Below, piece after piece: positions 23,688 through 34,874 of a DNA stretch of 64,000 bases. This DNA is from Liquidambar formosana (lineage: Eukaryota; Streptophyta; Magnoliopsida; Saxifragales; Altingiaceae): positions 11,570,099 through 11,634,098 of the forward strand of contig CM077827.1 of assembly GCA_039720395.1 (NCBI GenBank), given 5' to 3'. Both the position numbers and the translations under genes were made by a program. The notes beneath the pieces were generated by a model. That model searched no databases and was not told where the DNA came from. It saw only the letters and a program-made list of their open reading frames with translations. Positions within the stretch are counted from its first letter, which is position 1; every line of letters starts with the position of its first letter.

Positions 23688-23913
23688 TATATACCAAGAA
23701 ACTAACATGTGAGGTATATATTTGGTGAAACATACCTGTGTGAATGATGGGCTTAACTTAACTAGGGAAGTATTCCAAGAAACTAACATGTGAGGAGTAT
23801 GTACCCTAGAGGCAAAATGATTGGAACTTGCTTATGAAGCAATAGACAAAGAGTTGTCTTCTTACTGTGGGTTAGAAGTCAAGAAACTAACATGTGAGGC
23901 TTCTAGGTCACAG
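23688..23913 (+). promoter_or_regulatory. Three constant-loop hairpins upstream of copia C gag
   Basis: Hairpin 1 (23688-23720) has stem TATATACC/GGTATATA. Hairpin 2 (23762-23809) has outer stem CTAGGG/CCCTAG and inner pairing next to the loop with wobbles. Hairpin 3 (23865-23913) has CTGTG/CACAG, a 2x2 internal loop, then TTAGAAGTC/GGCTTCTAG. All three present AAGAAACTAACATGTGAGG. The cluster ends 157 bases before the gag ATG. Copia A keeps loops, spacing and pairing, with a C-G/U-G exchange in hairpin 3. This resembles a packaging or dimerisation signal; the role is inferred. Confidence 0.65.
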
Positions 23914-24070
23914 TGGGACCCCAATCCCCATTAGGAATAAGATTCCCGAATTCCATTAGAGGGTGTATGGAATTTGATAAAATAGTGGGAGGTACCATAT
24001 GATTAAAGACCCGATCATTATGGATTAAAAATGAAATCTAATTCTCTAATTTTATATGTAGTTCATAGAA

Positions 24071-24943
24071 ATGGCTCATCTCAACCCGCTATCCAAAATA
24101 TTGGACATCAACCGTTTGACTGGACCAAACTATCTTGATTGGCTGAGGAACTTAAAAATAGTTTTAACTTCCGAAAAGATTACCTACACACTTGATGGCA
24201 CACTTCCTGAGGCACTGGCTGAGACTGCAACTCAGCAAGAGAGAGACGCTTTTCAGAAGCGCATGGACGACGATTTGAAGGCAAGATGCTATATGATGGC
24301 ATCCATGAGCCCTGAGCTTCAGAAGCAACATGAGTCCATGAAAAGTGCTCGCGACATCTTTCTCCACTTACAAGAGTTGTATGGGGAGCAAAGTAGGACC
24401 GCAAAGTACAATATTGTCAAGGATCTATTCAAGGCAAGGATGAATGAGGGTTCATCTGTGACTGATCACACCTTGAAAATGATCAACCATATCGAGCAGC
24501 TTGAAAAGCTTGATGTGATCATTGAAGCTGATATGTGTTCAGACATTATATTGCAGTCCCTTCCTGATTCATTTGGGCCGTTCATAATGAATTTTCATAT
24601 GAACAAGCTTGAGCCCACTCTCCCCGAGCTGCACAATTTGCTCAAGATGACTGAGGAGACAATGAAGAAGGGAAAAGGTTCTTTGCTCGCATTTGATGGA
24701 GCTTCTACTTCCAAGTCCAAGCCCAAGCCTAAGGGCAAGGGCAAAGGAAAGGGTAAGAGTACCCAAGGGAAGAAGAAGAAGAACTTGAAGCCAAAGGGAG
24801 GTGTCAAGAAAGGTAATACTGACAAGGCCAAAGGAACCTGTTTTCACTGCGGCAAGGATGGGCACTGGAAACGTAACTGCCGGGAGTATCTGGATACTCT
24901 AAAGAACCAACCTTTGGAAGGTATGGATCATGCTCTAAACTAA
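24071..24943 (+). CDS. gag: Gag polyprotein of copia C
   Basis: An intact 290-codon frame encoding the capsid/nucleocapsid protein that forms the virus-like particle and binds element RNA in the cytoplasm. The N-terminus LDINRLTGPNYLDWLRNLKI is the typical start of plant copia Gag (UBN2/DUF4219 type). The capsid region runs to about residue 205. A Lys/Gly-rich linker (about 214-255) follows, then a complete CCHC zinc knuckle, CFHCGKDGHWKRNC (257-270). The ATG lies 9 bases after a putative splice acceptor. It stands alone: the frame stops at 24943 and the downstream pol is decayed. An intact Gag in an otherwise dead copy suggests selection for Gag or very recent descent from a source that keeps it. 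Confidence 0.93.
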   Translation: MAHLNPLSKILDINRLTGPNYLDWLRNLKIVLTSEKITYTLDGTLPEALAETATQQERDAFQKRMDDDLKARCYMMASMSPELQKQHESMKSARDIFLHLQELYGEQSRTAKYNIVKDLFKARMNEGSSVTDHTLKMINHIEQLEKLDVIIEADMCSDIILQSLPDSFGPFIMNFHMNKLEPTLPELHNLLKMTEETMKKGKGSLLAFDGASTSKSKPKPKGKGKGKGKSTQGKKKKNLKPKGGVKKGNTDKAKGTCFHCGKDGHWKRNCREYLDTLKNQPLEGMDHALN

Positions 24944-26985
24944 ATGTTAGTTCTGCTTCCACTTGGGTACTTAATTCTGATGTGAATTTTGAATTCCATG
25001 CAGAATCTAGAGGGAAGCAGAAGGCAGAGTAAAGGCGGATCAACCCTACAAGTGGGGAATGGAGCAAACGTTGCTGCATTAGCTGTGGGGCTTGTTGCTT
25101 GACTCTACCTAATGGAGTAGTTTAGAAATAATAGTTAGCTATCTTTACATTCCAGAAGTTATTAGAAACATTAATTTTATTTCAGTTTTATCTAAACGAG
25201 GTTTTAGTTTGATTTAATAAATGTTTTCTATTAAATGAAGAGTTCATTACTTCTGGAGTTTATATGGATGGCCCTTTATTTTCTAAACTTTATTGCAAAT
25301 ATGAATTGCAATGGAGCATGATAGTTCTAAATTGAATGCTAATAAACCCAAGAGAACAAGAGAAATAGTTTCTCATACTTTATGAACCTTTACTTAAAAA
25401 TGTTAAGGTATAGGTGCATATACTTAAAGAAGTACAAATCTGAAACATTTGAAAAAGGTTCAAAGAATTCAAATATGAAGTAAAGAAAACAAACTAGTAA
25501 AAGTATTAAGCTCTTCGATTGGATCGAGGAGGCGAATATTTAACTGGTGATCTTTCATATCAACTTGTTCAAATAGGCATTCTATTCTAATGGACACCTC
25601 TTAGAACATCATAACTAAATGGTGTGTCAAAAGGAGGAAGAGGACCTTATTTGATATGGTCCGATCCATGATAAGTTACAACGACCTAATATTATCCTTG
25701 TTAGGATATGCCCTAGAAATTGCCACGTACCTGTGAAACAGAGTTCAAACCAAGGCTGTCCCTTAAGACCTATATGAGATATGGAAAGGGAAGCACTAAA
25801 CCTTAAGCATGTTAAGGTATTGGGGTTGCATTGCATATGTAGAGACACATGATGTAACCAAATTGGAAATCAAGATAACTTGAACGTAGGTTTGTGGATT
25901 ATCCTAAATAGAGTTTAGGATATCATATCTATTATCCTGATGAACAAAAGGTGTTTTGTTTGTAAGTTTGCAATCTTTCTTGAAAAAGAGTTTATTCAAG
26001 AAGGAGATAACAACAAGAAAAATAGAACTCAAAGAGTTGTCTAATGAGACACAAACCAACATTGATGCAACCCCTGTCCCTGTTGAGATAGAACCCGTTA
26101 TTGTACCATGATTGTACAAAGGGTTAGTGGGAGTGCGATCACATTTATGGTCCTATAAGTGAATGACGTTCTACTTATTAGGGAAATAATGTAGAGACGT
26201 TGTCAAAAGTGAAAAATTGGTTTTTCACAAAGTTTCTTCATAAAAGATTTGGAAGAAGTATCCTATATTCTAGGAATAGAGGTCTATAGAGATAGATCTA
26301 AAGGATGCTAAGTCTCTCCCAATCAAAGTACATAGACAAGATTTTGAAAGAGTTCAAAATGCATGATTCCAAAAGGAGGTCTAATTCCTGTCAGACATGG
26401 AATCAAGTTGTCTATAACTAAAAGACCAGATATCAGTTTTGCTGTAAATGTTACGAGCAGATATCAGGCAGACCCAGATGAGGAACACTGGGAAGCAGTC
26501 AAGGCTATCCTTAAGTTCTTGAGAAGAACTAAAGGACCTATCCCTTGCCTATGGAGAAAGAAACTTGAAATGGTTGGTAGAACGGATACAGATTTTCAAT
26601 CTGACGATGATGATAGGAGATCAACATCGAGGTATGTTCTCACCTTAAATGGTGGAGCTGTAAATTTGAGTGCATTGCTGCATGTTTGGATGAGTAAGTT
26701 CATTGCAGAACTAGGAGTGGTTCCTGACATTGAGAAGCCTTTACTATTGTTTTTGTGACAACAATAAGGCTAGTGCTCAAGACAAGGATCCACGGTCTGA
26801 TCAAAAGTCCAAACTTTAAGCGGTGATTCCAAGTGATTAGAGAGATCATTGGAAGAGATGACATATACATATAGAAGTTTAATACAATAGAGAATAAAGA
26901 AGACCCCTTCACTAAAGCTATGACCCAAGTGTATTGGATCACCATCGACAGGATATGGGTATGAGATACATGGTGGATTGGCTAT
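24944..26985 (+). pseudogene. Collapsed pol remnant of copia C
   Basis: Fragments in several frames with many stops. A piece near 25040-25105 (QVGNGANVAALAVG) matches the region between protease and integrase. A piece near 26100-26360 matches the end of RT (DFERVQNA). 26385-26758 carries RNase H-like words (RPDISFAVNVTSRYQ, EEHWEAVKAILKFLRRTKG, RSTSRYVLTLNGGAV). The catalytic RT YVDD and the integrase core cannot be found. The length is less than half that of a complete copia pol. Confidence 0.85.
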
Positions 26986-27001
26986 AGTGCAAGTGGGAGA
27001 T
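26986..27001 (+). promoter_or_regulatory. Polypurine tract of copia C
   Basis: GTGCAAGTGGGAGAT immediately before the 3' LTR start TGTTAGG; identical to the tract in A. Confidence 0.9.
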
Positions 27002-28682
27002 TGTTAGGATTATGCCCTAGAGCCAATCATGGAGATGATTGTTTAGGGATTAGGAACAATCAATTGATTTCATTAGTATATGTCACATTTATTATTGATT
27101 TAATAAAAGGGCTTATTCTATTATGTTTATATGCATCATTTATATTTACATAATATGTCCATGGAGTTAGAGTTGAGAATATGAAATTACAAAGGGTTGT
27201 AATTTTGAGACTGTAAATATATCTCTGTACTAAACTCCTAAATCATTCCTAGTTGAAGGTTCACTATGATGGACAGTAATGGACCATAGGACTAGCACTT
27301 GTTAGGTTGACTCTATAGGAGGATAGCTAGTCTCAAGCTATTTGTGTGGAGACACTACAACCAACAAGTGGGTGCCTATTATAAGAATAGGTACACTGAA
27401 TGTGACCAAAGATATGAGATAAACTGAATGGAGTTTTAACCTGCCTGTCAATCAGTTTCTCATTGTTATAGTGGTACAAGTAATCCTTAGACCTGAGACA
27501 CCATGGTTGTCTTATACATGTAGCTTTAGAAGTTTGATAACACTAAGTGCAGATCCTATTCAGGGGTCTGTAAAGGTGTTCATTGGCCCTACTGCTATGT
27601 GTGTGAAGGCATGTGAGTGATCAACAAGGAATCCATCACTCTCAGGAAAAAGAGAATGAATGTCTCATACAGCATTCATTGAATATAACTCATTAAATCC
27701 ATGGGCCCATGGTAGAATGAATATGGAAAGGAGTTTCCATAAGTTCATTATTGAGTTGATATTAATGAATGAGTATAAAGTAATTGAACTAGGGACTTGA
27801 CAGACTTCCATGTCCTATTAGTTCAATTGGAGACATTGTGTTGATGGAAGGATGGAATTGTAACCTGTAAACTATAACAGAAGGGTTCTTTGTAAATGAC
27901 TATTCACCTCATTAAGGACCACACCATGAGCCATATGCTAGGTGTTACTCATGGTTAGTAGAAGCCCTAATTGATATAAATGAGTTATAATCAATTAGGG
28001 AATTGAAAGGAGTTTCAATTAGACCCTTAATGGAAAGTGTTCCATTGTGCACAACTTGTGCTGTTCCTACTACTTAATGATGTGAACCCAATGGGTCACA
28101 CACTGATCATGCTAAGAGAGCTTGAAAGTCTATGAGAGAAAGGGCATAAGTGAATAAAAGAATTGTTCTTAAGGGGCAAATTTATATAGGATATAAATTA
28201 GAGGGGTTAAGTTGTAATTATGTATAATTACAACTTAACTCATATGAGGAATAGGATTCCTCACTAGGGCCGGCCCTATTAGTGGGCTATATATAGCCTC
28301 ACATGTGATGTGATGACATCACTTGAAACATAATTCATTCTCCCCAAGGGTTGGCCGAATTTCACAAGGAGGCTCTCTCTCTCTCTCCCTCTTCTCCACC
28401 TCTAGCAACAACAAGGAAGAAGAAGGAAAGGACTTCAAGTTCAAGCTAGGTGTGGATACCGTTGGAGGCAGCACACTTGGGCTGCTCATTCACCGCTGTC
28501 CGGAGAAGACAAAGCTTGGAGCATAAAGGAGAAGACTTGAATCAACTGTAAGTAATTCTACCCTCTTCTAGTTAGGGTTTTTGTTTTGTATTAAGCATAA
28601 TTAAGATTCATGGGTTTGGGAATCGTAGGAAAAATTTTAAATTCCGCCTTTGTATTTTTCCTCTCTAGTTTGATTCCCAACA
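27002..28682 (+). repeat. 3' LTR of copia C
   Basis: The same length as the 5' LTR (1,681 bp), with 6 hand-counted differences. It ends GATTCCCAACA, followed by the second CTTGG. Confidence 0.96.
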
Positions 28683-28687
28683 CTTGG

Positions 28688-31600
28688 TTGCTTTGTCAAT
28701 GGAGGGTTCGGGAAATCCACAGAATAGAAAGTCCTCCCCTTCCTTAACAAAGTAACCATTCAAAGTAGGTCGGTATGGCGAGATTCGGATATCTGGCACC
28801 CTTCCTTCTGCTTTTGCTTTGACCCTTTCTCTGCTTCTCTGCAACATCTCCATACGGTCCTTTTTGGAAGGCTCATACCCCAATCCGAAGGTATAGGTGA
28901 CAATGCGGCTCTGAACGGATACTGGTATGCCTTGCTGACGGCGTCCGAGTCCCATGCCTAGGAAGAAACTCATTTTCTTCATTATGTTCCCCACATGTAG
29001 GTTGCCATGAGGGCAAAAGTCGAGAGGTATCAACTCTCTCTGTTCCGACTCTTTCTCTATGCATTGAACATACTCAAACCCAGACAATGGTGCTCCAACG
29101 GGCTCGGGCTTGATCTCGCAAATGGGTACCCCCGACAACTTCAAGTCATAATCACCTTGGAGTGTGACGATGGCCCCTTCATAAGGGAACTTGACTTTTT
29201 GGTGCAATGAAGAAGGGACAGCCCCTGTAGGATGAATCCAAGGTCTTCCCAACAAGAGGTTGAAGCACGACGGGACATCCAGCACTTGGAACTCCACTCT
29301 GAATTCTGTAGGCCCCATAATCAGCGGCAAGGTGACCACTCCAATCACTTCTTTACGGGTGTTATCATAGGCTCTCACTGTTTGCCCGGATGGCATGAAG
29401 TCTGTTGGATCCAACCCCAAGACGGTGGCAGTTCTGAGAGGGCACACATTAAGAGTGGAACCATTGTCGATTAGGACTGTCGGAACCCTCTTTCCTATGG
29501 TGTCAACAGTGATGTACATGGCTTGTGAATGGCTAGGTCCACTTTTAGGTAGGTCTGCCTCTGAGAACACAATGGTTGAGTTCTTCGAGGTTGGATTCAC
29601 CCAGTTCACCACATTTTCTGGAGATGTGTCAACAGGAACCTGTATCTGGTTGAGCAACTTCAAGATAGTCTGACGGTGCTTGTAAGAGGCCATAAGCAAA
29701 CCCCATATGGTGATGTTGGCATTAGTCTTTCTCAATTGCCTAAGCACTTCGTCCTCCTCTTCTTGTAGGTCGAGGTGGCGATTACCTTTCAAGTCCCCAA
29801 TGGGTTGTCAGATTCCAAGTGCGGAGGCTTGAATAGCGACCCCCTCTAGTTATGTGCTCCACCTCATCATCGCTCATCCACATATCATCAATCTCACCTA
29901 CATCACCCATGAGGTCATCCCATGTGATTGTGTCGATCTCTTCCGTTTGGACTTCCTCTGGTAACTCATCCCAACCTGTGGGGATTATAGGCTCATCAGG
30001 GATGGGGTCGGGGTAGAGTACATAGTAATCAAACTTTCCAGACGACTCTCCCAATAAACCCACTTTAGGATCTCCTGCCTCGAACCTTTCTTTCAATTGT
30101 CGCTGCATGGACTTCTTTGGCAGTACCAAAACCTTTTGATCAATAAGGTCTTGAACTACCTTTTTCAGCATAACACAGTCCTCCGTATCATGTCCGGGCG
30201 CCTGATGGTACAAACAAAATTGGTGAGGAGTCGAAGGCCTCGGCTTTGAATGGCATGGCAATATGAGCCCTTTATCACAACATTGGTGGAAAACTTGAGT
30301 CAAGGTCATGGGAAGCGGCGTGTATTGCCTTATGGGCTGACGGGATTGGGACGAGCCAAGCTCGATGGCATTTATGTTGTTGGGAGGAGGCATACTGTGA
30401 GTGGGGAAGGGATTTCGAGTGACATTTGGGCGATTTGGTGCGGTGGGTGGTGAAATGATCTGCTTGTCGAGCAAATCTTGGATTTCATGGCGGAGGCGGT
30501 AACAACGGTTGGTAAGATGGCCTTTGGCTTGGTGGAATTTGCACTATTCATTTTCATTGTAGTTCTTGGGCAATGGGTTTGGTGGAGGCCTTCGGTCAAG
30601 GGGTTTCAGGAGGTCACGGCTTCTCAGCTTTTCAAAGACTCTTTCGAGTGGCATGTATAGCTCGGTGAATTGGCGAGGTGAGGTGGAGTCATTTAGGGAA
30701 AAAGGGCGAGTGGGTTGGGTAATGGTATTGACCTCGGCATTGGGTTTTCCGCCGAAGTTTGTCCTTCGACTCCTTTGGATCTCCTCCGTTTTGATTGTTC
30801 CATCGGCAATTGCATCTTCAACTTGTGTGCCGGCCCCAACAAGAGCCTTGAAGTTCGGAAAGTAGTGAGCAAAGAGATGCTTGTGATATACGGGCAGCAA
30901 ATTCTTCACCACCAACTGAATCTGTTCTTCCTCATTCGGTCTGTCTGTCATCTTGGAAGCCTTTTGTCTCCACCTAGTGATGAAGGCGGAGAAAGTCTCG
31001 TTAACCCCTTGCTTAGTGGTTTCCAAGTCCCTTCGCGTGACATCCACTTCAGTGTTATACTTGTAATGGTCCGTGAATGCATTGCACACATCCTCCCAAG
31101 TCTTGGTTCTATTCTCCTCTAATGACAAAAACCATTTCAAGGCGGAACTCGCTAATGACTCATGAAACATTTGAGCCAATAACTCATCGTTCGCTCCTCG
31201 AGGGTGCATAGCTCGCACATACATTTTGAGGTGGGTTTTAGGACAGCCAATCCCATCGAATTTTTCCAATTCCGGCATCTTGAATCATAACGGGATGCGA
31301 GCCTTTGGGAACAAGGACAAAGTGCGGATGTCCACCATATCATCAGACCTGCGGATTCCCTTCAGAGTTCGTTCTAAGGCCTCGACCTTGTTTGCCAGGA
31401 CGGTTGAGCTCTCCCTTGATGTGGCTTTGGTTTCCCCTTCCTTGGTCTTGGGTAGTTCTCCCCCTTCTCCTAATGGTTCCTCAGCGGATTCAGACTCATT
31501 GGATCCTTGATTGTTATCAGTGGCACGGGCCCTAGATTCAGGTTCAGAGTTCTTCTGTTGAAGGTCTTGAGCTAACTTGAGTGCGGTCTCGGATACCTGG

Positions 31601-31764
31601 GTAGTGTGATCAAGCTTTTCCATGATAGCTTTCAAAGCGGCCTTGAGGTTGAAACCCCAGTTGCTAGTTCTTTCTTCAGCCATTTCCGACTCAGTGATGG
31701 AATCAGCACTGACTAGGCGCCCTTGTTGATCGCGGATCCAAGCCAGCACGTCTCTCCCTCTAAC
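28688..31764 (-). pseudogene. gag-protease region of Tat D
   Basis: On the minus strand the frame begins near 31764. A charged N-terminal region comes first, then the retrotransposon Gag core (LEKFDG...KWFLSLEENRTKTWEDV). Two C-X2-H-X4-H-X4-C knuckles follow (CKFHQAKGHLTNRC near 30540 and CLYHQAPGHDTEDC near 30200), then an aspartic protease with LIDNGSTLNVCPL and LLLGRPWIHP (about 29170-29490). DNGS instead of DSG is usual for Tat. Breaks: TGA at 31285-31287, TAG at 30544-30546, and at least one frameshift near 29798-29840. The 3' end is cut by copia C. Confidence 0.9.
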
Positions 31765-31773
31765 ATAGGGCAA

Positions 31774-32433
31774 ATACTCAATTTTTCAGCCTAAGGGTCC
31801 ATCCTAAGCTTCCATAATTATCTCAAAATCTTTACAACGTACACCCTTAATTAGTTCTCTTAACTAATTACCCTTGCGAGGGTCATGGGGAAGGGTACGT
31901 ATTAAGGATGTAGGATGTAAAGTTTCCTTTAATTACCCACTCAATCAACAAAGCATGGCAACACATCACAGACACAGCAGCATATCATCACAACAACATG
32001 TGTGCATATAGGTGATCCAACGGTGTCCTAGAAGGCCCATTACATGCAATTCTTTTTTTAAAGAGGGTAGGCTAGGGTCCTCAACTTTGCTTGTACCAAT
32101 CTTTATACCTAACCACATGTGACATCAAGAATGTCGCGTGGGTCCAACAGTACGTGATTGATCCATTTGATATACCCAAGGGCAAGCCCAAGGGTACTTG
32201 GCAAGAGAGGTTTGATAGCTTCGCCCAACACATGGAATCAGGAAAACCAAAGTCGAACTAGGCTATCAGTTGGAAAGGATACATCGAGGGACAATCGAGT
32301 GATCATGCAACAGTAGCGCACACAATGCAATAAATGAAAGCACACAATCAAGCGGATGCAATGTGATTGATTTTATTAAACAATAAAGAAATTAATTTAG
32401 CCCAATCAAATTAACTGAGTCTAGCCCTCGACG
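31774..32433 (-). other. Untranslated leader of Tat D
   Basis: This stretch between the primer site and gag has no coding sequence. It contains CTTGCC- and CCCATG-rich leader sequence without obvious repeats. I see no clear splice acceptor for the donor in the LTR. Confidence 0.6.
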
Positions 32434-32451
32434 TCCCCAGTGGAGTCACCA
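32434..32451 (-). promoter_or_regulatory. Primer binding site of Tat D
   Basis: On the minus strand this reads TGGTGACTCCACTGGGGA, three bases after the LTR end GGGTTCACA. The position and sequence type fit Tat elements; I do not assign the tRNA. Confidence 0.75.
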
Positions 32452-32454
32452 AAC

Positions 32455-34435
32455 TGTGAACCCACGAAAAGTGGCCCACAAAGGATTTGGTGAAAAGGAT
32501 TTTATGGATGGGTGAAAGACAACAAACGAAAAGGAGTCGCCACCTCATTTTTTAGGGAAAAGAGGAAAACCACAAAAATGTTTTATTTTCAAAACCACAT
32601 GACTCCATTAAAGGGAAAGCAAAGTCTTTGAAACCAGAAAATTGGATCCGGGGGCTAAGTTACGACATAGGAAGGTTCTGGGCAAAAGCCCATAGGCACC
32701 CACATCGCCCGAGTTGGTCTCTTAATTCAATTAGGCTAACTTAAGATCTTTTCCACTCAAATATCATCATATATCATCACAAGGCAGCATGCATATCATA
32801 TATTTCATCCAATCATCTCATGCATAATCACTCAAATAAAACAAAACAAAAGAAGAAAAGAGAAGAAAAGAAAAAGCCTAGGATACTTGGATCCTAGAAC
32901 GGACTTGAGCCTCACGAAGAGCGCCTACGTACCATGCAGCGAAATACATGGATCAAAGTCCACGTAGTTCGAAAAGAATAGGGTTACAACCTAATACAAA
33001 CCTATGGTAAATACCCTAGGTTTCCTCATTTGAAAATACATTGATTTAATCCAAAACTGAAAACTTCCACAAGAGGAAAACTTTGATAAAAACCAGAATT
33101 TATTATTGAAGGAAACCCTTGATAATTACCATAAGCTTGTATTAAGAAGTAACCCTAGGAGGGAGAAGAGAAAAGAAAGAAAAAGAAAGGTGAATTGGGG
33201 CACCTTCAAACCCTACTTACCTGAGCGCACAAGCTCCAATCATTAGCCATTTCAGACCATAGCAGTCCTATTTGCAATAGGACAAGCATTGTACCTGTTT
33301 GCACCCTCTTGTAGACTCTTCCTTGTCTTCAAACCTCTTGTTTCCTTGCTTGCTTGGGGTTGAAGAGCCTCCTCTTGAAGTCCTTCTAGCTCTCCAAACT
33401 CGTAGCTCCCTCTCTCTCTAAGTGTAAAGTGCAATTAACCTTCCCCTATGTGCTGAATATCATGTCCTTTATATAGAGAACTGACCCCCTAAACCAATGG
33501 CTAAGATTAATTCATTAAACAATGATCCTAGGGCTATTAGAGACTCTCTTGGTGCTCAAACAACTCAAACCTACACACTCCTAAGCTTAGACAAGTTGTT
33601 TTGGCGGAGGAAACCGTCAAAAGAGGGATAGAAAAGTCAGAAGTTGACTTAAAGTAGGATTCCTCGAGTGACCAACTTACCCCGGACGGTTAGCCGTCTG
33701 GGCTTGGACGGCCCGGACGGTTACCCGAGGGTCCTCTATTTCCGCTTCGGTTTTGACTTCTACTTGCTTCAGAAGTCCTAAAATCTTCAAATTAAGTCCG
33801 ATTTTGATGAAATAAAAGCCAAAACGACCGTGTTTCGAAGGGGAACACATTTTTAGGCATTTTAGGACAAAAATCCTCAACCATGGGTGCATGGTTAGGT
33901 TTTACAAAGGTGGTTAACCATGGTGCTTCACCATTGCTAGGCTGGGTTTGTACACAAGGTCGAACCGAATGCTTTCCCAATCGAAAATTGATCTTTCTAA
34001 ACATGTTTAGGACATAAATAAAGCCCAATTGAAGTTAAATGAGATAAAATTGATTGGGTCTTATGAGTCAATTTGAGCAAACCAAGAAAAGGTCTTTTAG
34101 CCAACCCGAACCATTACGAGCCGAATTGATCTTAAACCATTAATTCATGAAATTGAACCTATATATGGACTCTATATAACCATATGAACTTGATGGGATG
34201 ACTCGAGATTCATTTTAAGGTCAAATGGAAAATATACGGCTTAAAAGACGATTATGCCCTTAAAGTCGCAAAAGTTCTTATTGACCATCGAAATGAACTC
34301 CAAATCACTTCAAAATTCATACACATGATATTTAATGCCATAGAAACTCAATGCAAAAGACTAGACTCAAAAAGGACTCAAAATCCTACATGAAATGATA
34401 TGTCCTAGCTAAGGTGACAAAAATGGGGTGTGACA
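32455..34435 (-). repeat. 5' LTR of Tat D, lacking the LTR intron
   Basis: This 1,981-bp LTR runs on the minus strand from TGTCACACCCC to GGGTTCACA. The TATA box TATATAAA is near 33468-33478, and a shortened lobed palindrome is at 33662-33730. Compared with the LTR of E it lacks a block of 1,012 bp. The join lies between 33306 and 33305 and reads CAAGAG|GGTGC, exactly the product of removing a GT...AG intron. A second donor, CAG|GTAAGT, is kept at 33220. Confidence 0.93.
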
Positions 34436-34874
34436 CAGCATTGATAATCTGTCAGATAAAAGGGGAGTGGAAAACTCGCGATGAGAAGTTGTTGCCCTAT
34501 CATGCCTATTTGGAAGCACTGACCAAAGAGTTCGCAGAGATCGAGTTCAATTACTTGTCGAGAAACAAGAATCAGTTCGCTGATGCCTTAGTAACTCTAA
34601 CGTCAATGGTGGAAATACCAGAAGGGGGAAGCGTGAAACCACTCGTGATCGAATGCAGAGAGAAACCTGTTTATTGCTGTTCCAGTCGAGAAGGAGAGGT
34701 AACAGATAACCACCCTTGGTTTTATGACTTAAGAAGGCTCATCGAGGAAAGGGAATATCCAGAGGAAGCATCTCGTGTAGATAGGTGAACACTAAGAAGA
34801 TTGGCAAGCCATTATGTGGTATGCGGAGGAAAACTATATCGGAGGTCTTACGACGAAATTCACTTGCTGTGTGT
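34436..34874 (+). pseudogene. Tat E pol fragment: RNase H end and integrase start
   Basis: This is a + strand piece homologous to 16290-16740 of D. It encodes LIICQIKGEWKTRDEKLLPYH to the start of the integrase zinc region. Its left edge is the insertion site of D and its right edge that of Tekay G (GCTGTGTGT|TGTAATG). It retains Gln where D has a TAG (RNKNQFADAL) but has its own TGA at 34786-34788. It most likely belongs to the same element as 42505-50781. Confidence 0.85.

Larger units (their letters stand above)
20429..24061 (+). other. Candidate leader intron of copia C
   Basis: The donor AACT|GTAAGTAAT lies in U5. The acceptor TTTTATATGTAG ends 9 bases before the gag ATG; another AG follows at 24068. 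Both sites are conserved in A. The segment contains the primer site and the hairpin cluster, so spliced RNA could make Gag but could not be reverse transcribed, while unspliced RNA would be the genome. Splicing for Gag production is known in barley BARE copia elements. Here it is inferred from sequence only. Confidence 0.45.
18878..28687 (+). mobile_element. Copia element C, complete structure with target duplication
   Basis: The element itself is 18883-28682. It has two 1,681-bp LTRs, a tRNA-Met primer site, a 3.5-kb leader, an intact gag, a collapsed pol and a polypurine tract. It is flanked by CTTGG (18878-18882 and 28683-28687). Hand comparison gives 6 differences between the LTRs (about 0.4%), mostly C/T changes, so this is the youngest insertion in the window. 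Only about 1.4 kb separates gag from the RNase H remnant, against the roughly 3 kb needed for protease, integrase and RT. It must therefore have been mobilised in trans. Confidence 0.96.
8801..34435 (-). mobile_element. Tat-lineage Ty3/gypsy element D, interrupted by A, B and C
   Basis: D reads on the minus strand. From right to left it has a 5' LTR, primer site, gag, protease, reverse transcriptase with two RNase H domains, integrase, an antisense plant mobile domain gene, a hairpin-rich tandem array and a 3' LTR cut by copia A. Tandem RNase H domains and an antisense extra gene are known traits of the Tat/Ogre lineage. Its LTRs, compared over about 740 bp, differ by roughly 13 substitutions and one short indel. 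It is inserted in the RNase H/integrase region of E at 34436. Several stops, frameshifts and one in-frame deletion in RT make it non-functional. Confidence 0.9.

Noticed and set aside
34414..34788. A 124-codon frame spanning 34435
   Set aside because: Its start lies in D's LTR and the rest in E's pol; it is a chance fusion across an insertion point.
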